The notes: generated by a model not told the origin, from the sequence alone. Positions 1 to 10,382 are shown, counted from the stretch's first letter. The stretch: 64,000 nt of DNA from Cupriavidus pauculus (GCF_008693385.1 NZ_CP044065.1:2852001-2916000), one strand, 5' to 3'. Numbers and translations: made by a program.

Positions 1-545
1 CCCCCGGCATCATCTACGGCGGCGCCGCCGAACCGAAGATGGTCGAACTGGATCACAACGCGCTGTGGCACGCCCTGAAGAAGGAAGCGTTCCACTCGTC
101 GATCCTGGACCTGGAAGTGGCAGGCAAGTCCGAGAAGGCCCTGCTGCGCGCATTCCAGCTGCACCCGTTCAAGCCGCTGGTGCTGCACGTCGATTTCCAG
201 CGCGTGTCGGCAACCGACAAGATCCACGTGAAGGTGCCCCTGCACTTCATGAACCAGGAAACCGCTCCTGGCGTGAAGCTGGGCCACGGCATCATCAACC
301 ACATCCTGAACGACCTGGAAGTGTCGTGCCTGCCGGCCGACCTGCCCGAGTTCATCGAAGTGGACCTGGCCAACGTGGAACTGAACCAGACCGTTCACCT
401 GTCGGACATCAAGCTGCCGAAGGGCGTGACCGTGATCACCCACGGCGACGAAAACCCGGCTGTCGCCACGATCTCGCTGCCGGCTGGCGGCGTGTCGGAA
501 GCGGCCGAGGGCGATGCTGCCGCAGGCGAAACGCCGGCTGCCTGA
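1..545 (+). CDS. rplY: 50S ribosomal protein L25/CTC (5' truncated by window edge)
   Basis: This is the 3' part of the gene for large-subunit protein L25 of the long CTC type, which binds 5S rRNA. The reading frame is already open at base 3 and about 180 codons are visible before TGA. The visible part starts inside the L25 barrel ([19 protein letters not shown]), runs through the [15 protein letters not shown] stretch, and continues into the beta-rich CTC domain. It ends in an Ala/Gly/Glu-rich tail, which is usual for betaproteobacterial L25. The true start lies outside the window, so the first ATG seen at 39 is internal. It precedes pth, a conserved order, but a terminator separates the two genes. 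Confidence 0.95.
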   Translation, partial: PGIIYGGAAEPKMVELDHNALWHALKKEAFHSSILDLEVAGKSEKALLRAFQLHPFKPLVLHVDFQRVSATDKIHVKVPLHFMNQETAPGVKLGHGIINHILNDLEVSCLPADLPEFIEVDLANVELNQTVHLSDIKLPKGVTVITHGDENPAVATISLPAGGVSEAAEGDAAAGETPAA

Positions 546-563
546 GCTCCCGCTTTGCACCAG

Positions 564-594
564 AAAAACCGCCGGCTTGCCGGCGGTTTTTTTT
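564..594 (+). terminator. Intrinsic terminator after rplY
   Basis: An 8-bp GC-rich stem (ACCGCCGG/CCGGCGGT) with a 4-nt loop is followed by a run of eight T. It lies 20 bases after the rplY stop codon, so pth needs its own promoter or read-through. Confidence 0.85.
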
Positions 595-650
595 CGTGCC
601 CGGTTTCACGTATGCTTTGAGGCCGCACGACACACCCACCGACATTTCGC

Positions 651-1247
651 ATGATCAAGCTCATCGTGGGCCTCGGGAACCCCGGGGCCGAATACGAAGC
701 CACGCGCCATAACGCGGGCTTCTGGCTCGTCGATCAGCTCGCCCGCATGGGCGGCACCACGCTGCGCGTGGAAGGCCGCTTCCATGGCCTGGCCGGCCGC
801 GCGCGGCTGTGGGACCAGGATATCTGGCTGCTCAAGCCCTCGACGTTCATGAACCGCTCGGGACTCTCGGTCGTCTCGCTCGCGCGCTTCTACAAGATCC
901 TGCCGGACGAGATCCTGGTCGCGCACGACGAGATGGACCTGCCGCCCGGCTCGGTCAAGCTCAAGCGCGGCGGCGGCTCCGGCGGCCACAACGGCCTGAA
1001 GGACATTGCCGCGCATCTGACCACGCAGGACTACTGGCGCCTGCGCCTCGGCGTGGGCCATCCGCGCAATCTGCCCGGCGGTGCCGCGGGCGGCCGCGAG
1101 GACGTCGTCAACTTCGTGCTCAAGCCGCCGCGCAAGGAAGAGCAGCAGGCGATCGACGAAGCGATCGATCGCGCCATGGACCCGCTCGGCCTGCTCGCGC
1201 GCGGCGAGTCGGAACGCGCGATGATGGCGCTCCATACCAACCGCTAA
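651..1247 (+). CDS. pth: Peptidyl-tRNA hydrolase
   Basis: This enzyme releases tRNA from peptidyl-tRNAs that drop off ribosomes. At 198 aa it has the normal family length. The expected active-site residues are present: Asn10 and His20 in [18 protein letters not shown], Asp93 in [10 protein letters not shown], and Asn114 in [10 protein letters not shown]. The start ATG at 651 directly opens the conserved [12 protein letters not shown] sequence. It follows rplY, as in many betaproteobacteria. The usual partner ychF is not next in line; an SDR gene follows after 13 bases and is probably co-transcribed. Confidence 0.97.
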   Translation: MIKLIVGLGNPGAEYEATRHNAGFWLVDQLARMGGTTLRVEGRFHGLAGRARLWDQDIWLLKPSTFMNRSGLSVVSLARFYKILPDEILVAHDEMDLPPGSVKLKRGGGSGGHNGLKDIAAHLTTQDYWRLRLGVGHPRNLPGGAAGGREDVVNFVLKPPRKEEQQAIDEAIDRAMDPLGLLARGESERAMMALHTNR

Positions 1248-1260
1248 CGGGGGAATTCGC

Positions 1261-1968
1261 ATGACGGCAACACAGAAGGTAGCGATCGTGACGGCCGCGG
1301 GCAGCGGCATGGGCGCGGCGGCCGCGCGACGGCTTGCCGCGGACGGTTATCACGTCGGCATCCTGTCGTCGTCGGGCAAAGGCGAGGCGCTCGCCGCGGA
1401 GCTCGGCGGACTCGGCATCACGGGCTCGAACCAGTCCAGCGACGATCTGCAGCGCCTCGTCGACGCGGTACTCGCGCGCTGGGGCCGCATCGATACGCTG
1501 GTCAACAGCGCCGGCCACGGTCCGCGCGGCCCCATCCTCGATATCTCGGACGAGGACTGGCATCGCGGCATGGACACCTACCTGCTCAACGTCATTCGCC
1601 CCACGCGGCTGGTGACGCCCGTGATGCAGCGTCAGCAGGGTGGCACGATCATCAATATCTCCTCGGCCTGGGCGTTCGAGCCGAGCGAGATGTTCCCGAC
1701 CTCGGCCGTGTTCCGCGCGGGCCTGGCGGCCTTCACGAAGATCTTCGTGGACACGCACGCGAAGGACAACATCCGCATGAACAACGTGCTGCCGGGCTGG
1801 ATCGACAGCCTGCCGGCCACCGAGCAGCGCCGCGACAGCGTGCCGCTCAAGCGTTACGGCACCAGCGAGGAGATTGCCGCGACGATCGCGTTCCTCGCGT
1901 CCGATGGCGCGGCCTATATCACCGGCCAGAACCTGCGCGTGGATGGCGGGCTGACGCGTTCGGTCTAA
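1261..1968 (+). CDS. Divergent SDR-family protein lacking the catalytic Tyr and Lys
   Basis: The 235-aa protein has a Rossmann short-chain dehydrogenase fold. It shows a glycine-rich cofactor motif (TAAGSGMG, residues 11-18), an NSAG variant of the NNAG motif (82-85), the structural Ser in NISSAW, and a C-terminal YITGQNLRVDGG segment. The YxxxK catalytic motif is not intact: the aligned stretch reads TSAVFRAG, which puts Ser148 and Arg152 where Tyr and Lys are expected. Standard SDR chemistry is therefore doubtful. It may bind cofactor without catalysis, or use other residues. Substrate unknown. The GGGGG-type ribosome-binding sequence before the ATG at 1261 supports the start. Confidence 0.8.
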   Translation: MTATQKVAIVTAAGSGMGAAAARRLAADGYHVGILSSSGKGEALAAELGGLGITGSNQSSDDLQRLVDAVLARWGRIDTLVNSAGHGPRGPILDISDEDWHRGMDTYLLNVIRPTRLVTPVMQRQQGGTIINISSAWAFEPSEMFPTSAVFRAGLAAFTKIFVDTHAKDNIRMNNVLPGWIDSLPATEQRRDSVPLKRYGTSEEIAATIAFLASDGAAYITGQNLRVDGGLTRSV

Positions 1969-1983
1969 GCGCCGCCTGAAGAA

Positions 1984-2019
1984 AAAAACCCCGCTCGGCA
2001 TGCGCCGCGCGGGGTTTTT
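1984..2019. terminator. Bidirectional terminator between SDR and ferredoxin genes
   Basis: An AAAAACCCCGC/GCGGGGTTTTT hairpin gives a U-tract on either strand. It sits between two convergent genes, ending at 1968 and 2067. Confidence 0.8.
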
Positions 2020-2066
2020 GCTTTGGGACGGGGATATCGTTATATCCGGTGCCGAATCGAAGGCCT

Positions 2067-2372
<306 letters not shown>

Positions 2373-2399
2373 TCACGAATCGCAGGCTCCATTCTATTC

Positions 2400-3678
<1,279 letters not shown>

Positions 3679-3710
3679 GACAGGATTGTAGAGCCTGTCG
3701 GCCAATCCTT

Positions 3711-5066
3711 TTACTTGCCCGCCGACGGATTCCCTTCCGGACCGCCCACGACCACGGTGGCAAGCCCTTCGGGATGCACATGGCGCTGGAATGCCGTGCG
3801 CACCTGGTCGCGCGTGACCTTGGCGATCTGCGCGGTCCACGTATCGAGGTAATCGAGCGGCAGACCGTACCAGCCGATATTGGCCACGTTGGTCAGCAGC
3901 TTGCGGTTGCTGTCGATGCGCAGCGGGAAGCCGTTGACGAGGTTGTCCTTGGCCGCGCGCAGTTCGGCATCGGTCGGGCCCTCGGCCACGAACTTCGCCA
4001 CCACCTGGCGCACGAGCGCGAGCGCCTCGTTGGTGTTCTCCTTCTTGGTCTGCAGCGTGATGCCGAACGGGCCCGGCTGCTTGGCCGGCGCGAAGTAGCT
4101 GTCCACGCCATAGGTCAGGCCGCGCTTTTCCCGCACCTCGTCGGTCAGCCGCGAGCTGAAGCCGCCGCCGCCGAGCACGTAGTTGCCGACGAGCAGCGCG
4201 AAGTAGTCGGGATCGCCGCGCGCGATCGACGGCGCGCCGATGGCCACGCTCGCCTGCTGCGCCGGATGCGGAATACGCTGCTCGCTGGCCGCGATCTTCA
4301 TCTGCACGTCGGGCAGCTTCGGCGCGGCGACGCCGGCGGGCAACCCGCGCGTGAGATCCTCGGCGATCGCCTCCGCCTGCTTGCGGTCGATCGCGCCGAT
4401 CAGCGTGACCACGGCGCGGCTGGCGCTGTAGTTGTCGCGCCAGAACTTCACGATATCGTCGCGCGTGATGGACTCCACCGACGCGGGCGTGGCCGTCACG
4501 CCGTACGGATGGTTCACGTAGATCGTCTTCGACAGCGTCTTGTCGGCGATCGTGCCGGGCCGCGTGTCCGCCTCGCGGATCGCCGCGACCAGCCGCGCCT
4601 TCTCGCGCGTGATCACCGCATCGGGGTACGTCGGCGCCTTGATCAGCTGGCTCGCCAGCTTGATCGACTGGTCGCGCTCGGGCTCGGCCGTCAGCGTACG
4701 CAGCCCCACGCCGCTGCGGTCGCCGCCCGCGGAGCCGCCGAAGTCGGCGCCCGTATCGGCAAACGCGTCCGCGATCTGCGCTTCGTTGCGGGCCGGCTGG
4801 CCGTCCTGCGCGCCCGCGCCCTTGTCGAGCAGCGCCGCGGTCAGCGTGGCCAGGCCCGCCTTGCCGGGTGGATCGTAACGGCTGCCCGCATCGAAATCGA
4901 CATTGACGTCGAGCATCGGAATCGACGGACTCGGCACGAAGAACACCTTCGCCCCCGTCGACGCGGTCCAGTTCTCGATGGGAATCGCGGCGTGCGCAAA
5001 CGACGCGGCCGCCATCATTGCTACACCGAGCGCCGCGCGGGCAAGTTGACGCGAATATCGGGACAT
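3711..5066 (-). CDS. M16-family protein, non-catalytic partner subunit
   Basis: The 451-aa periplasmic protein has a signal peptide (MSRYSRQLARAALGVAMMAAASFAHA). It has two M16 half-domains, but the HxxEH zinc motif is lost: the aligned stretch reads LATLTAALLDKGAG. It keeps the C-terminal Arg..Tyr substrate-binding pair in SRLTDEVREKRGLTYG. By analogy with mitochondrial processing peptidase and other bacterial M16 pairs, it probably forms a heterodimer with the catalytic subunit encoded 50 bases upstream. Substrates are unknown. The ATG at 5066 is preferred over an adjacent GTG. Confidence 0.9.
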   Translation of the reverse strand: MSRYSRQLARAALGVAMMAAASFAHAAIPIENWTASTGAKVFFVPSPSIPMLDVNVDFDAGSRYDPPGKAGLATLTAALLDKGAGAQDGQPARNEAQIADAFADTGADFGGSAGGDRSGVGLRTLTAEPERDQSIKLASQLIKAPTYPDAVITREKARLVAAIREADTRPGTIADKTLSKTIYVNHPYGVTATPASVESITRDDIVKFWRDNYSASRAVVTLIGAIDRKQAEAIAEDLTRGLPAGVAAPKLPDVQMKIAASEQRIPHPAQQASVAIGAPSIARGDPDYFALLVGNYVLGGGGFSSRLTDEVREKRGLTYGVDSYFAPAKQPGPFGITLQTKKENTNEALALVRQVVAKFVAEGPTDAELRAAKDNLVNGFPLRIDSNRKLLTNVANIGWYGLPLDYLDTWTAQIAKVTRDQVRTAFQRHVHPEGLATVVVGGPEGNPSAGK

Positions 5067-5116
5067 CACAGTTCCTTAAAGACCCGTTCCGTAAAAAAGG
5101 GAGGCTATTGCCGCGC

Positions 5117-6703
5117 TCAGTGGCGCAGGCCTTCTGCCGCCGGCGAAGGCTTCGGCTTGTTGGGGTCGATCGGCTGCGGCAGCAGCGTCGCCACGGTAAG
5201 GTTGTCGTCGCTGAAGTATTTCGCGGCCACGGCCTGCACCTGTGCCGGCGTGACGGCCTTGATCTTGTCCAGCATGCGGTCGATCTGCTGCCACGGAATG
5301 CCCGCGATCTCGGCCACGCCGATCTCCATGCCCTGACCGAAGACCGAGTCGCGCTTGTAGATCTGCCCCGCGATGACCTGGGCCTTCACGCGCTTGAGTT
5401 CTTCCTCCGACACGCCATCGCGCGCGATGCGCTGGACCTCTTCGCGCAACGCCTTCTCGATTTCCTCGGTCGTATGGCCGTCGGCCGGAATGCCGTCGAG
5501 CACGAAGATCGATTCGCCGCGGTTGATGCTGTCGTAGCCGACGTTCACATCGTCGGCCAGCCGTTTCTCGCGCACGAGCTCGCGGTTGAGCCGCGCGTTG
5601 TCGTAGCCATCGAGCACGGCGGAGAGCACCTCGAGCGCGTACGGATCGACGTCCTTCTCCACGTCATGCAGGCGCGGCACCTTGTAGGCGAGGACGATGT
5701 ACGGGTTCTGCGCGGGCGCCTTGACCCAGATGCGCTTGATACCCTGCTGCGCCGCCTCCAGCTGCGTCTTGCGCAGCGGCAGCGCGCGCGGCTTGATCTT
5801 GCCGTAGTAGCGCTCCGCGAGCTTGCGCACCTCGTCGGTCTTCACGTCGCCGGCCACCACGAGCAGCGCGTTGTTCGGCACGTACCATTCGCGGTACCAG
5901 GCCTGCACGTCCTCCACGCGCATGTTCACGAGGTCGTCCATCCAGCCGATGACGGGGTGGCGATACGGCATGGCCGTGTACACGGTGGCGAGCAATTGCT
6001 CGTAGACCTTGCCGCGCGGCGAGTCGTCGGTACGCAGGCGGCGCTCTTCCATGACCACCTTCATCTCGCGCTCGAACTCATCCTTCTTGAAGATGACGTT
6101 CGTCATGCGGTCGGCCTCGAGCTCCATCATCTTCGGCAGGTACTGCTTGCCGATCTGCTGGTAATAGAGCGTGAAGTCGCGGTTGGTCATCGCGTTCTCG
6201 CGGCCGCCGAGCAGCGCGATCTGGCGCGAGAACTCGCCGATGGGTACCTTGGGCGTGCCCTTGAACATCATGTGCTCGAGCATGTGGGCCACGCCCGTGG
6301 TGCCGCTGAGCTCGTCCATGCCGCCCGTGCGATACCAGATCTGGTGGACGACGGTCGGCGCGCGATGGTCTTCCTTGACGATCACGCGCATGCCGTTGGA
6401 CAGCGTGAATTCGGAGGTGCCCGCCTCCGAGGACTGGCCGATCGCGGCCGCGGTGCGGGCGCCCGAGGGCGGTGCCTGCGGCGCGGGCGCGTTGACCGCC
6501 TGCAAGGGTTCCGCCGCCTGGACGAACGCCGGACTGGCAAAGGCCAGGGCGATCAGGGTCGGAACGACGCGCCGCGAAAGCTTTCGGCGCAGGGTGTCGG
6601 CGTTGTTGCCGGTGCGGCCGATGGAAGGGCGGCCGACAGAAGGGACCTCGGCGGAAGACTCGGCGGCGGAAGGCTCGGCGGAAAAGACAGCGCAATGGTT
6701 CAT
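5117..6703 (-). CDS. M16-family zinc metallopeptidase, catalytic subunit
   Basis: The 528-aa protein has the inverted zinc motif HMLEH (in GVAHMLEHMMFKGTP) and a downstream glutamate-rich helix (MMELEADRM) that supplies the third ligand. A long N-terminal region of about 40 residues precedes a signal peptide core (RRVVPTLIALAFASPAFVQA), so the real start could be further in. No better start codon is evident. It is first in the minus-strand operon with the inactive M16 partner, rsmD, coaD and ferredoxin. It is divergent from ftsY, with 61 bases between the start codons. Confidence 0.92.
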   Translation of the reverse strand: MNHCAVFSAEPSAAESSAEVPSVGRPSIGRTGNNADTLRRKLSRRVVPTLIALAFASPAFVQAAEPLQAVNAPAPQAPPSGARTAAAIGQSSEAGTSEFTLSNGMRVIVKEDHRAPTVVHQIWYRTGGMDELSGTTGVAHMLEHMMFKGTPKVPIGEFSRQIALLGGRENAMTNRDFTLYYQQIGKQYLPKMMELEADRMTNVIFKKDEFEREMKVVMEERRLRTDDSPRGKVYEQLLATVYTAMPYRHPVIGWMDDLVNMRVEDVQAWYREWYVPNNALLVVAGDVKTDEVRKLAERYYGKIKPRALPLRKTQLEAAQQGIKRIWVKAPAQNPYIVLAYKVPRLHDVEKDVDPYALEVLSAVLDGYDNARLNRELVREKRLADDVNVGYDSINRGESIFVLDGIPADGHTTEEIEKALREEVQRIARDGVSEEELKRVKAQVIAGQIYKRDSVFGQGMEIGVAEIAGIPWQQIDRMLDKIKAVTPAQVQAVAAKYFSDDNLTVATLLPQPIDPNKPKPSPAAEGLRH

Positions 6704-6764
6704 GCGACCCCGTCTGCTAAAATTTTGGCGATTGATTCTACCGGGTATTGTGACCCCTTTCCCA

Positions 6765-8042
6765 ATGTTTAGTTTCTGGAAGAAGCGCAAGGCCGAACCG
6801 GCTCCTGCGCCCGCCGAGCCGCCGGTCGCAGCCCCCGTCGCCCCGCCCCCCACCCTCGCACCCGCGCCGACGCCCGCGCCGGCCGTCCCACCCACGCCTG
6901 CGCCCACGCCTGCGCCCGCGCCGATCCCGGCTCCGGTGCCCGTGCCTGTTCCGACACCGACCCCGATCCCGACGCCCGCCCCGGTGCCTGCGCCAGTGCC
7001 TGCGCCAGTGCCTGCGCCAGTGCCGGTTCCCGTGCCCGTCCCGGCCCAGGTGCCGCCCCCTCCCCCGGCGCCAGTCGCCATGGTGGCTCCCGCCGCTGTG
7101 GAGGAACTCGAACTCACGCCGCCCCCGGCCCCCACCGCCGAAGCCAAGCGCGGCTGGATGACGCGGCTGCGCGCGGGCCTCTCCAAGACCAGCCGCAATA
7201 TCGGCACGCTGTTCGTCGGCGTGAAGGTCGACGAGGCACTGTTCGAGGAACTGGAAACCGCGCTGCTGATGGCCGATGCGGGGGTCGAGGCCACCGAATA
7301 CCTGCTGGGCGAGCTGCGCCGCCGCGTGAAGAGCGAGCGCATCGAAACGGCCGAGGGCGTCAAGGCCGCGCTGCGCGCGCTGTTGATCGACCTGCTGCGT
7401 CCGCTCGAGAAATCGATGGCGCTCGGCCGCGAGCAGCCGCTCGTGATGATGATCGCGGGCGTGAACGGCGCCGGCAAGACCACGAGCATCGGCAAGCTCT
7501 GCAAGCACTTCCAGAACTACGGACAGTCCGTGCTGCTGGCCGCCGGCGATACGTTCCGCGCCGCCGCGCGCGAGCAGCTGACGATCTGGGGCGAGCGCAA
7601 CAACGTGATGGTGGTGGCGCAGGAAAGCGGCGACCCGGCCGCCGTGATCTTCGACGCGGTGAACGCAGCCCGCGCGCGCGGCATCGATATCGTCATGGCC
7701 GATACCGCGGGCCGGCTGCCGACGCAGCTGCACCTGATGGAAGAGCTCAAGAAGGTCAAGCGCGTGATCGGCAAGGCGATGCCCTCGGCCCCGCACGAGG
7801 TGCTGCTCGTGATCGACGCCAACACCGGGCAGAACGCGCTCGCGCAGACGCGCGCGTTCGACGACGCGCTCGGCCTGACCGGCCTCATCGTGACCAAGCT
7901 CGACGGGACCGCCAAGGGCGGCATCCTCGCCGCCATCGCGCGCCAGCGTCCGGTGCCGGTCTATTTCATCGGTGTCGGAGAAAAGGTCGAGGACCTGCAG
8001 CCGTTCAGGGCCGACGAATTCGCGGACGCTTTGCTAGGTTAA
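6765..8042 (+). CDS. ftsY: Signal recognition particle receptor FtsY
   Basis: FtsY is the SRP receptor GTPase that delivers ribosome-nascent chains to the membrane. The 425-aa protein opens with MFSFWKKRK, followed by about 85 residues made almost only of Pro, Ala, Val and Thr. After this come the helical N domain and the G domain, with G1 GVNGAGKTTSIGKL, DTAGRL and the G4 motif TKLDGTAKGG. In E. coli the equivalent A region is acidic; here it is a neutral polyproline linker. The start at 6765 is set by the FSFWKKRK opening typical of betaproteobacterial FtsY. Confidence 0.95.
   Translation: MFSFWKKRKAEPAPAPAEPPVAAPVAPPPTLAPAPTPAPAVPPTPAPTPAPAPIPAPVPVPVPTPTPIPTPAPVPAPVPAPVPAPVPVPVPVPAQVPPPPPAPVAMVAPAAVEELELTPPPAPTAEAKRGWMTRLRAGLSKTSRNIGTLFVGVKVDEALFEELETALLMADAGVEATEYLLGELRRRVKSERIETAEGVKAALRALLIDLLRPLEKSMALGREQPLVMMIAGVNGAGKTTSIGKLCKHFQNYGQSVLLAAGDTFRAAAREQLTIWGERNNVMVVAQESGDPAAVIFDAVNAARARGIDIVMADTAGRLPTQLHLMEELKKVKRVIGKAMPSAPHEVLLVIDANTGQNALAQTRAFDDALGLTGLIVTKLDGTAKGGILAAIARQRPVPVYFIGVGEKVEDLQPFRADEFADALLG
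6984..7019 (+). repeat. 12-bp tandem repeat inside ftsY (three copies)
   Basis: The unit GTGCCTGCGCCA is repeated three times exactly and encodes Val-Pro-Ala-Pro. It lies within a longer degenerate Pro-rich tract (about 6840-7075), so the linker length may vary between strains. Confidence 0.9.
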
Positions 8043-8073
8043 AAAAATCCCCGGAGAACCCGGGGATTTTTTT
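8043..8073. terminator. Bidirectional terminator between ftsY and the isomerase gene
   Basis: The stem AATCCCCGG/CCGGGGATT, flanked by A and T runs, serves convergent genes. It starts directly after the ftsY stop codon. Confidence 0.85.
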
Positions 8074-8719
8074 ACTCGCTGTCCGGCTGCGCGCCGGGCG
8101 CGGCGTTGCGAAACGCCTCGAGTTCGAGGCACGCCTCGTTGATCCGCGAGATCAGCGGATAGCGCCTCATGTCCACCTTCAGCCGATTCGCGTTGAACAC
8201 CTGCGGCACCAGGCACAGGTCGATCAGCGTCGGCGTATCGCCATACGCGAACTTCCCCACATGGCCGACGCGTTCGAGATTGACCTCGAGCGCGGCAAAG
8301 CCCTGCTCCACCCAGTGGCGATACCAGGTATCCCTCGCCTCGTCGCCGACGCCCAGTTCGTTCTTGAGGTACTTGAGCACCCGCAGGTTGTTGAGCGGGT
8401 GGATCTCGCACGCGATCTCCTGCGCGAGGCCCCGCACGATCGCACGCTCGAGCGGATTGCCCGGCAGCAGCGGCGGATGCGGGTGCGTTTCGTCGAGGTA
8501 CTCGATGATCGCCATCGACTGGATCAGCGGCTGCTGATCCACCATCAGCGTCGGCACCACGGCATCGGCATTGATCGCGCGGTAGTCGGCCTTCAGCTGC
8601 TGGCCGCCTTCCCTGAGCAGGTGGATCGGCGCGTAGTCGTAGGGCAGGCCCTTCAACGCGAGCGCGATCCGTACCCGGAACGAAGCTGAACTGCGAAAGT
8701 AGCTGTACAGCTTCATCAT
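8072..8719 (-). CDS. Zeta-class GST: maleylacetoacetate/maleylpyruvate isomerase
   Basis: This is a glutathione-dependent cis-trans isomerase of 215 aa. The N-terminal thioredoxin-like domain holds the zeta-class opening RSSASFRVRIALALKGLPY; the Cys of the eukaryotic SSCxWRVRIAL motif is replaced by Ala, as in many bacterial homologues. It also carries VVPTL and IQSMAIIEYLDE for glutathione binding. A fumarylpyruvate-type hydrolase gene lies 3 bases upstream in the same direction. The pair fits the lower gentisate pathway, converting maleylpyruvate to fumarate and pyruvate. Tyrosine/homogentisate degradation is an alternative. No ring-cleavage dioxygenase is nearby. Confidence 0.9.
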   Translation of the reverse strand: MMKLYSYFRSSASFRVRIALALKGLPYDYAPIHLLREGGQQLKADYRAINADAVVPTLMVDQQPLIQSMAIIEYLDETHPHPPLLPGNPLERAIVRGLAQEIACEIHPLNNLRVLKYLKNELGVGDEARDTWYRHWVEQGFAALEVNLERVGHVGKFAYGDTPTLIDLCLVPQVFNANRLKVDMRRYPLISRINEACLELEAFRNAAPGAQPDSE

Positions 8720-8722
8720 GCG

Positions 8723-9424
8723 TCAGGCGACCTTGACCGTCAGGTCGCCCACGCCTTCGACGTGGCAGGTCATGACGTCGCCCTTGACGATCGGGCCCAC
8801 ACCTTCCGGCGTGCCGCTATAGATCAGGTCGCCCGGCTGCAGCTCGAACAGCTTCGACAGGTACGACACCATTTCCGGCACGGACCAGATCAGGTCCGAC
8901 AGATCGCCGCGCTGCTTCTCGACGCCGTTCACCGCGAGCGTGACCGCACCCTTTTCCGGATGGCCGATCGCCGAGACCGGAACGATCGGGCCGATCGGCG
9001 CCGACTTGTCGAACGCCTTGCCCGTTTCCCAGGGTCGGCCCGTCTTCTTCGACTCGTTCTGCAGGTCGCGGCGGGTCATGTCGAGGCCCACCGCATAACC
9101 GAACACGTGGCTCGCGGCCTGCTCGACCGGAATGTCCTTGCCGCCCTTGCCGATGGCCACCACGAGTTCGATCTCGTAATGGACGTTGCTGGAGCCCGGC
9201 GGATACGGGAACGTGCCTTCGCTGTTGTCCGCCACATAGCTCACCGCGTCGGACGGCTTGCAGAAGAAGAACGGCGGCTCGCGATCGGGGTCCGAACCCA
9301 TCTCGCGCGCATGCGCCGCATAGTTGCGGCCCACGCAGTACACACGACGCACGGGAAAGCTTGCGCTGCTGCCTCGCACGGGAACGCCAACGGGGGCTTG
9401 CGGGGCGAATACGAACTCGGTCAT
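8723..9424 (-). CDS. Fumarylacetoacetate hydrolase-family protein, probable fumarylpyruvate hydrolase
   Basis: The 233-aa protein has the FAH fold. It shows [16 protein letters not shown], a metal-binding acidic set in [13 protein letters not shown], the [14 protein letters not shown] segment, and the [14 protein letters not shown] motif. Its length and core match the short hydrolases of the gentisate pathway (NagK type) rather than the long tyrosine-pathway FAH. The ATG at 9424 has a GGAGA sequence about 7 bases upstream. It is co-transcribed with the isomerase gene after it. The start-proximal region faces the nasT gene across about 200 bases. Confidence 0.88.
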   Translation of the reverse strand: MTEFVFAPQAPVGVPVRGSSASFPVRRVYCVGRNYAAHAREMGSDPDREPPFFFCKPSDAVSYVADNSEGTFPYPPGSSNVHYEIELVVAIGKGGKDIPVEQAASHVFGYAVGLDMTRRDLQNESKKTGRPWETGKAFDKSAPIGPIVPVSAIGHPEKGAVTLAVNGVEKQRGDLSDLIWSVPEMVSYLSKLFELQPGDLIYSGTPEGVGPIVKGDVMTCHVEGVGDLTVKVA

Positions 9425-9630
9425 CCAACTATCTCCAGACTCTGGTCTTTTGGGTTGCAATGCGGGCTGCAATGCGGATAAGCGAACTACCTCGGGTCGC
9501 GCGACATGCACGAGCCCGCGCGGCAGTGCAAGAGCATACACCCGGTGCCGCGCCGAAACATGTCTATCGTGTTTTCCACTTCCTAAGTCGGCGCGAATCT
9601 TGCATGATGCAGTGCAACCGAAGCGACTCC

Positions 9631-10260
9631 ATGACCCGCCGCCACCCGCCCCCTTCTGCTCCTGTCCAGCCGGCCGCCCGCCCGCTGCGCATCCTTCTGG
9701 TGCGGGACCCCCACGACGAAGATCCGCTCAACGTCGAGACCATCCGCGCCGGCCTGGCGCAGGCAGGCTTCACGGAGGTGCATACCGTCGACGCGGACCT
9801 GCGGCTGCCGGACGTCATTTCCGCGCGGCAGCCGGACCTCGTGATCATCGCGTCCGAGTCCGCCGCGCGCGACACCATCGAGCATGTGTGCGTCTCCACC
9901 CAGCACGCGCCGCGGCCCATCGTGCTGTTCACCGACAACGACGATTCCGCGCGGATCAAGGCCGCGCTGACCGCCGGCATCACCGCCTATATCGTCGATG
10001 GCCTGCGCGCCGAGCGTGTGAAGACCGTGCTCGACGTGGCCTATGCGCGCTTCGAGCTCGACCAGCAGCTGCGCGCCGAGCTCGACGCCACCAAGCTCAA
10101 GCTTGCGGAACGCAAGATCGTCGAGCGCGCCAAGGGCCTGCTGATGCAGGCGCGCGGCATCGGCGAGGACGAAGCGTACAAGCGCCTCCGCAGCATGGCG
10201 ATGGAGCGCGGCATCAAGCTCGTGGAAGCCGCCCAGCGCGTGATCGACGTCATGGTCTGA
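9631..10260 (+). CDS. ANTAR-domain transcription antiterminator (NasT-like)
   Basis: The protein of about 209 aa binds leader RNA to prevent termination ahead of nitrogen-assimilation genes. Residues about 17-140 form a receiver-like domain. The usual phospho-acceptor Asp position falls in DLVIIASES, which lacks it, so this looks like a pseudo-receiver. The C-terminal ANTAR domain is clear ([37 protein letters not shown]). ATG codons at 9604 and 9607 are alternative starts. The nrtA leader downstream contains the matching RNA target. No nasS gene lies beside it, although NasT is usually held inactive by NasS, so the nitrate sensor must be elsewhere or differ. Confidence 0.9.
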   Translation: MTRRHPPPSAPVQPAARPLRILLVRDPHDEDPLNVETIRAGLAQAGFTEVHTVDADLRLPDVISARQPDLVIIASESAARDTIEHVCVSTQHAPRPIVLFTDNDDSARIKAALTAGITAYIVDGLRAERVKTVLDVAYARFELDQQLRAELDATKLKLAERKIVERAKGLLMQARGIGEDEAYKRLRSMAMERGIKLVEAAQRVIDVMV

Positions 10261-10291
10261 GCCCGACCGGCGGCGCACGCCGCTGGTGCAA

Positions 10292-10308
10292 TGCACAACT
10301 GTGGCGCT
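10292..10308 (+). promoter_or_regulatory. Candidate NtrC-type enhancer half-site pair
   Basis: The 15 bases GCAC-AACTG-TGGCGC match the classical NtrC pattern GCAC-N5-TGGTGC with one mismatch. They lie about 75 bases upstream of the -24 element of the nrtA promoter, a usual position for an activator of sigma-54. Confidence 0.45.
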
Positions 10309-10382
10309 GCCCCGCCCACCCGCGCGCCCTCCGCGGACTGCCTTTCAGGCACCTTTCGCACGCAATTCGCCCATTCGCACGC

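Noticed and set aside
6984..7019. Repeat array as a possible CRISPR
   Set aside because: The units are 12 bases with no spacers and encode a Pro-rich linker in frame. No cas gene is present.
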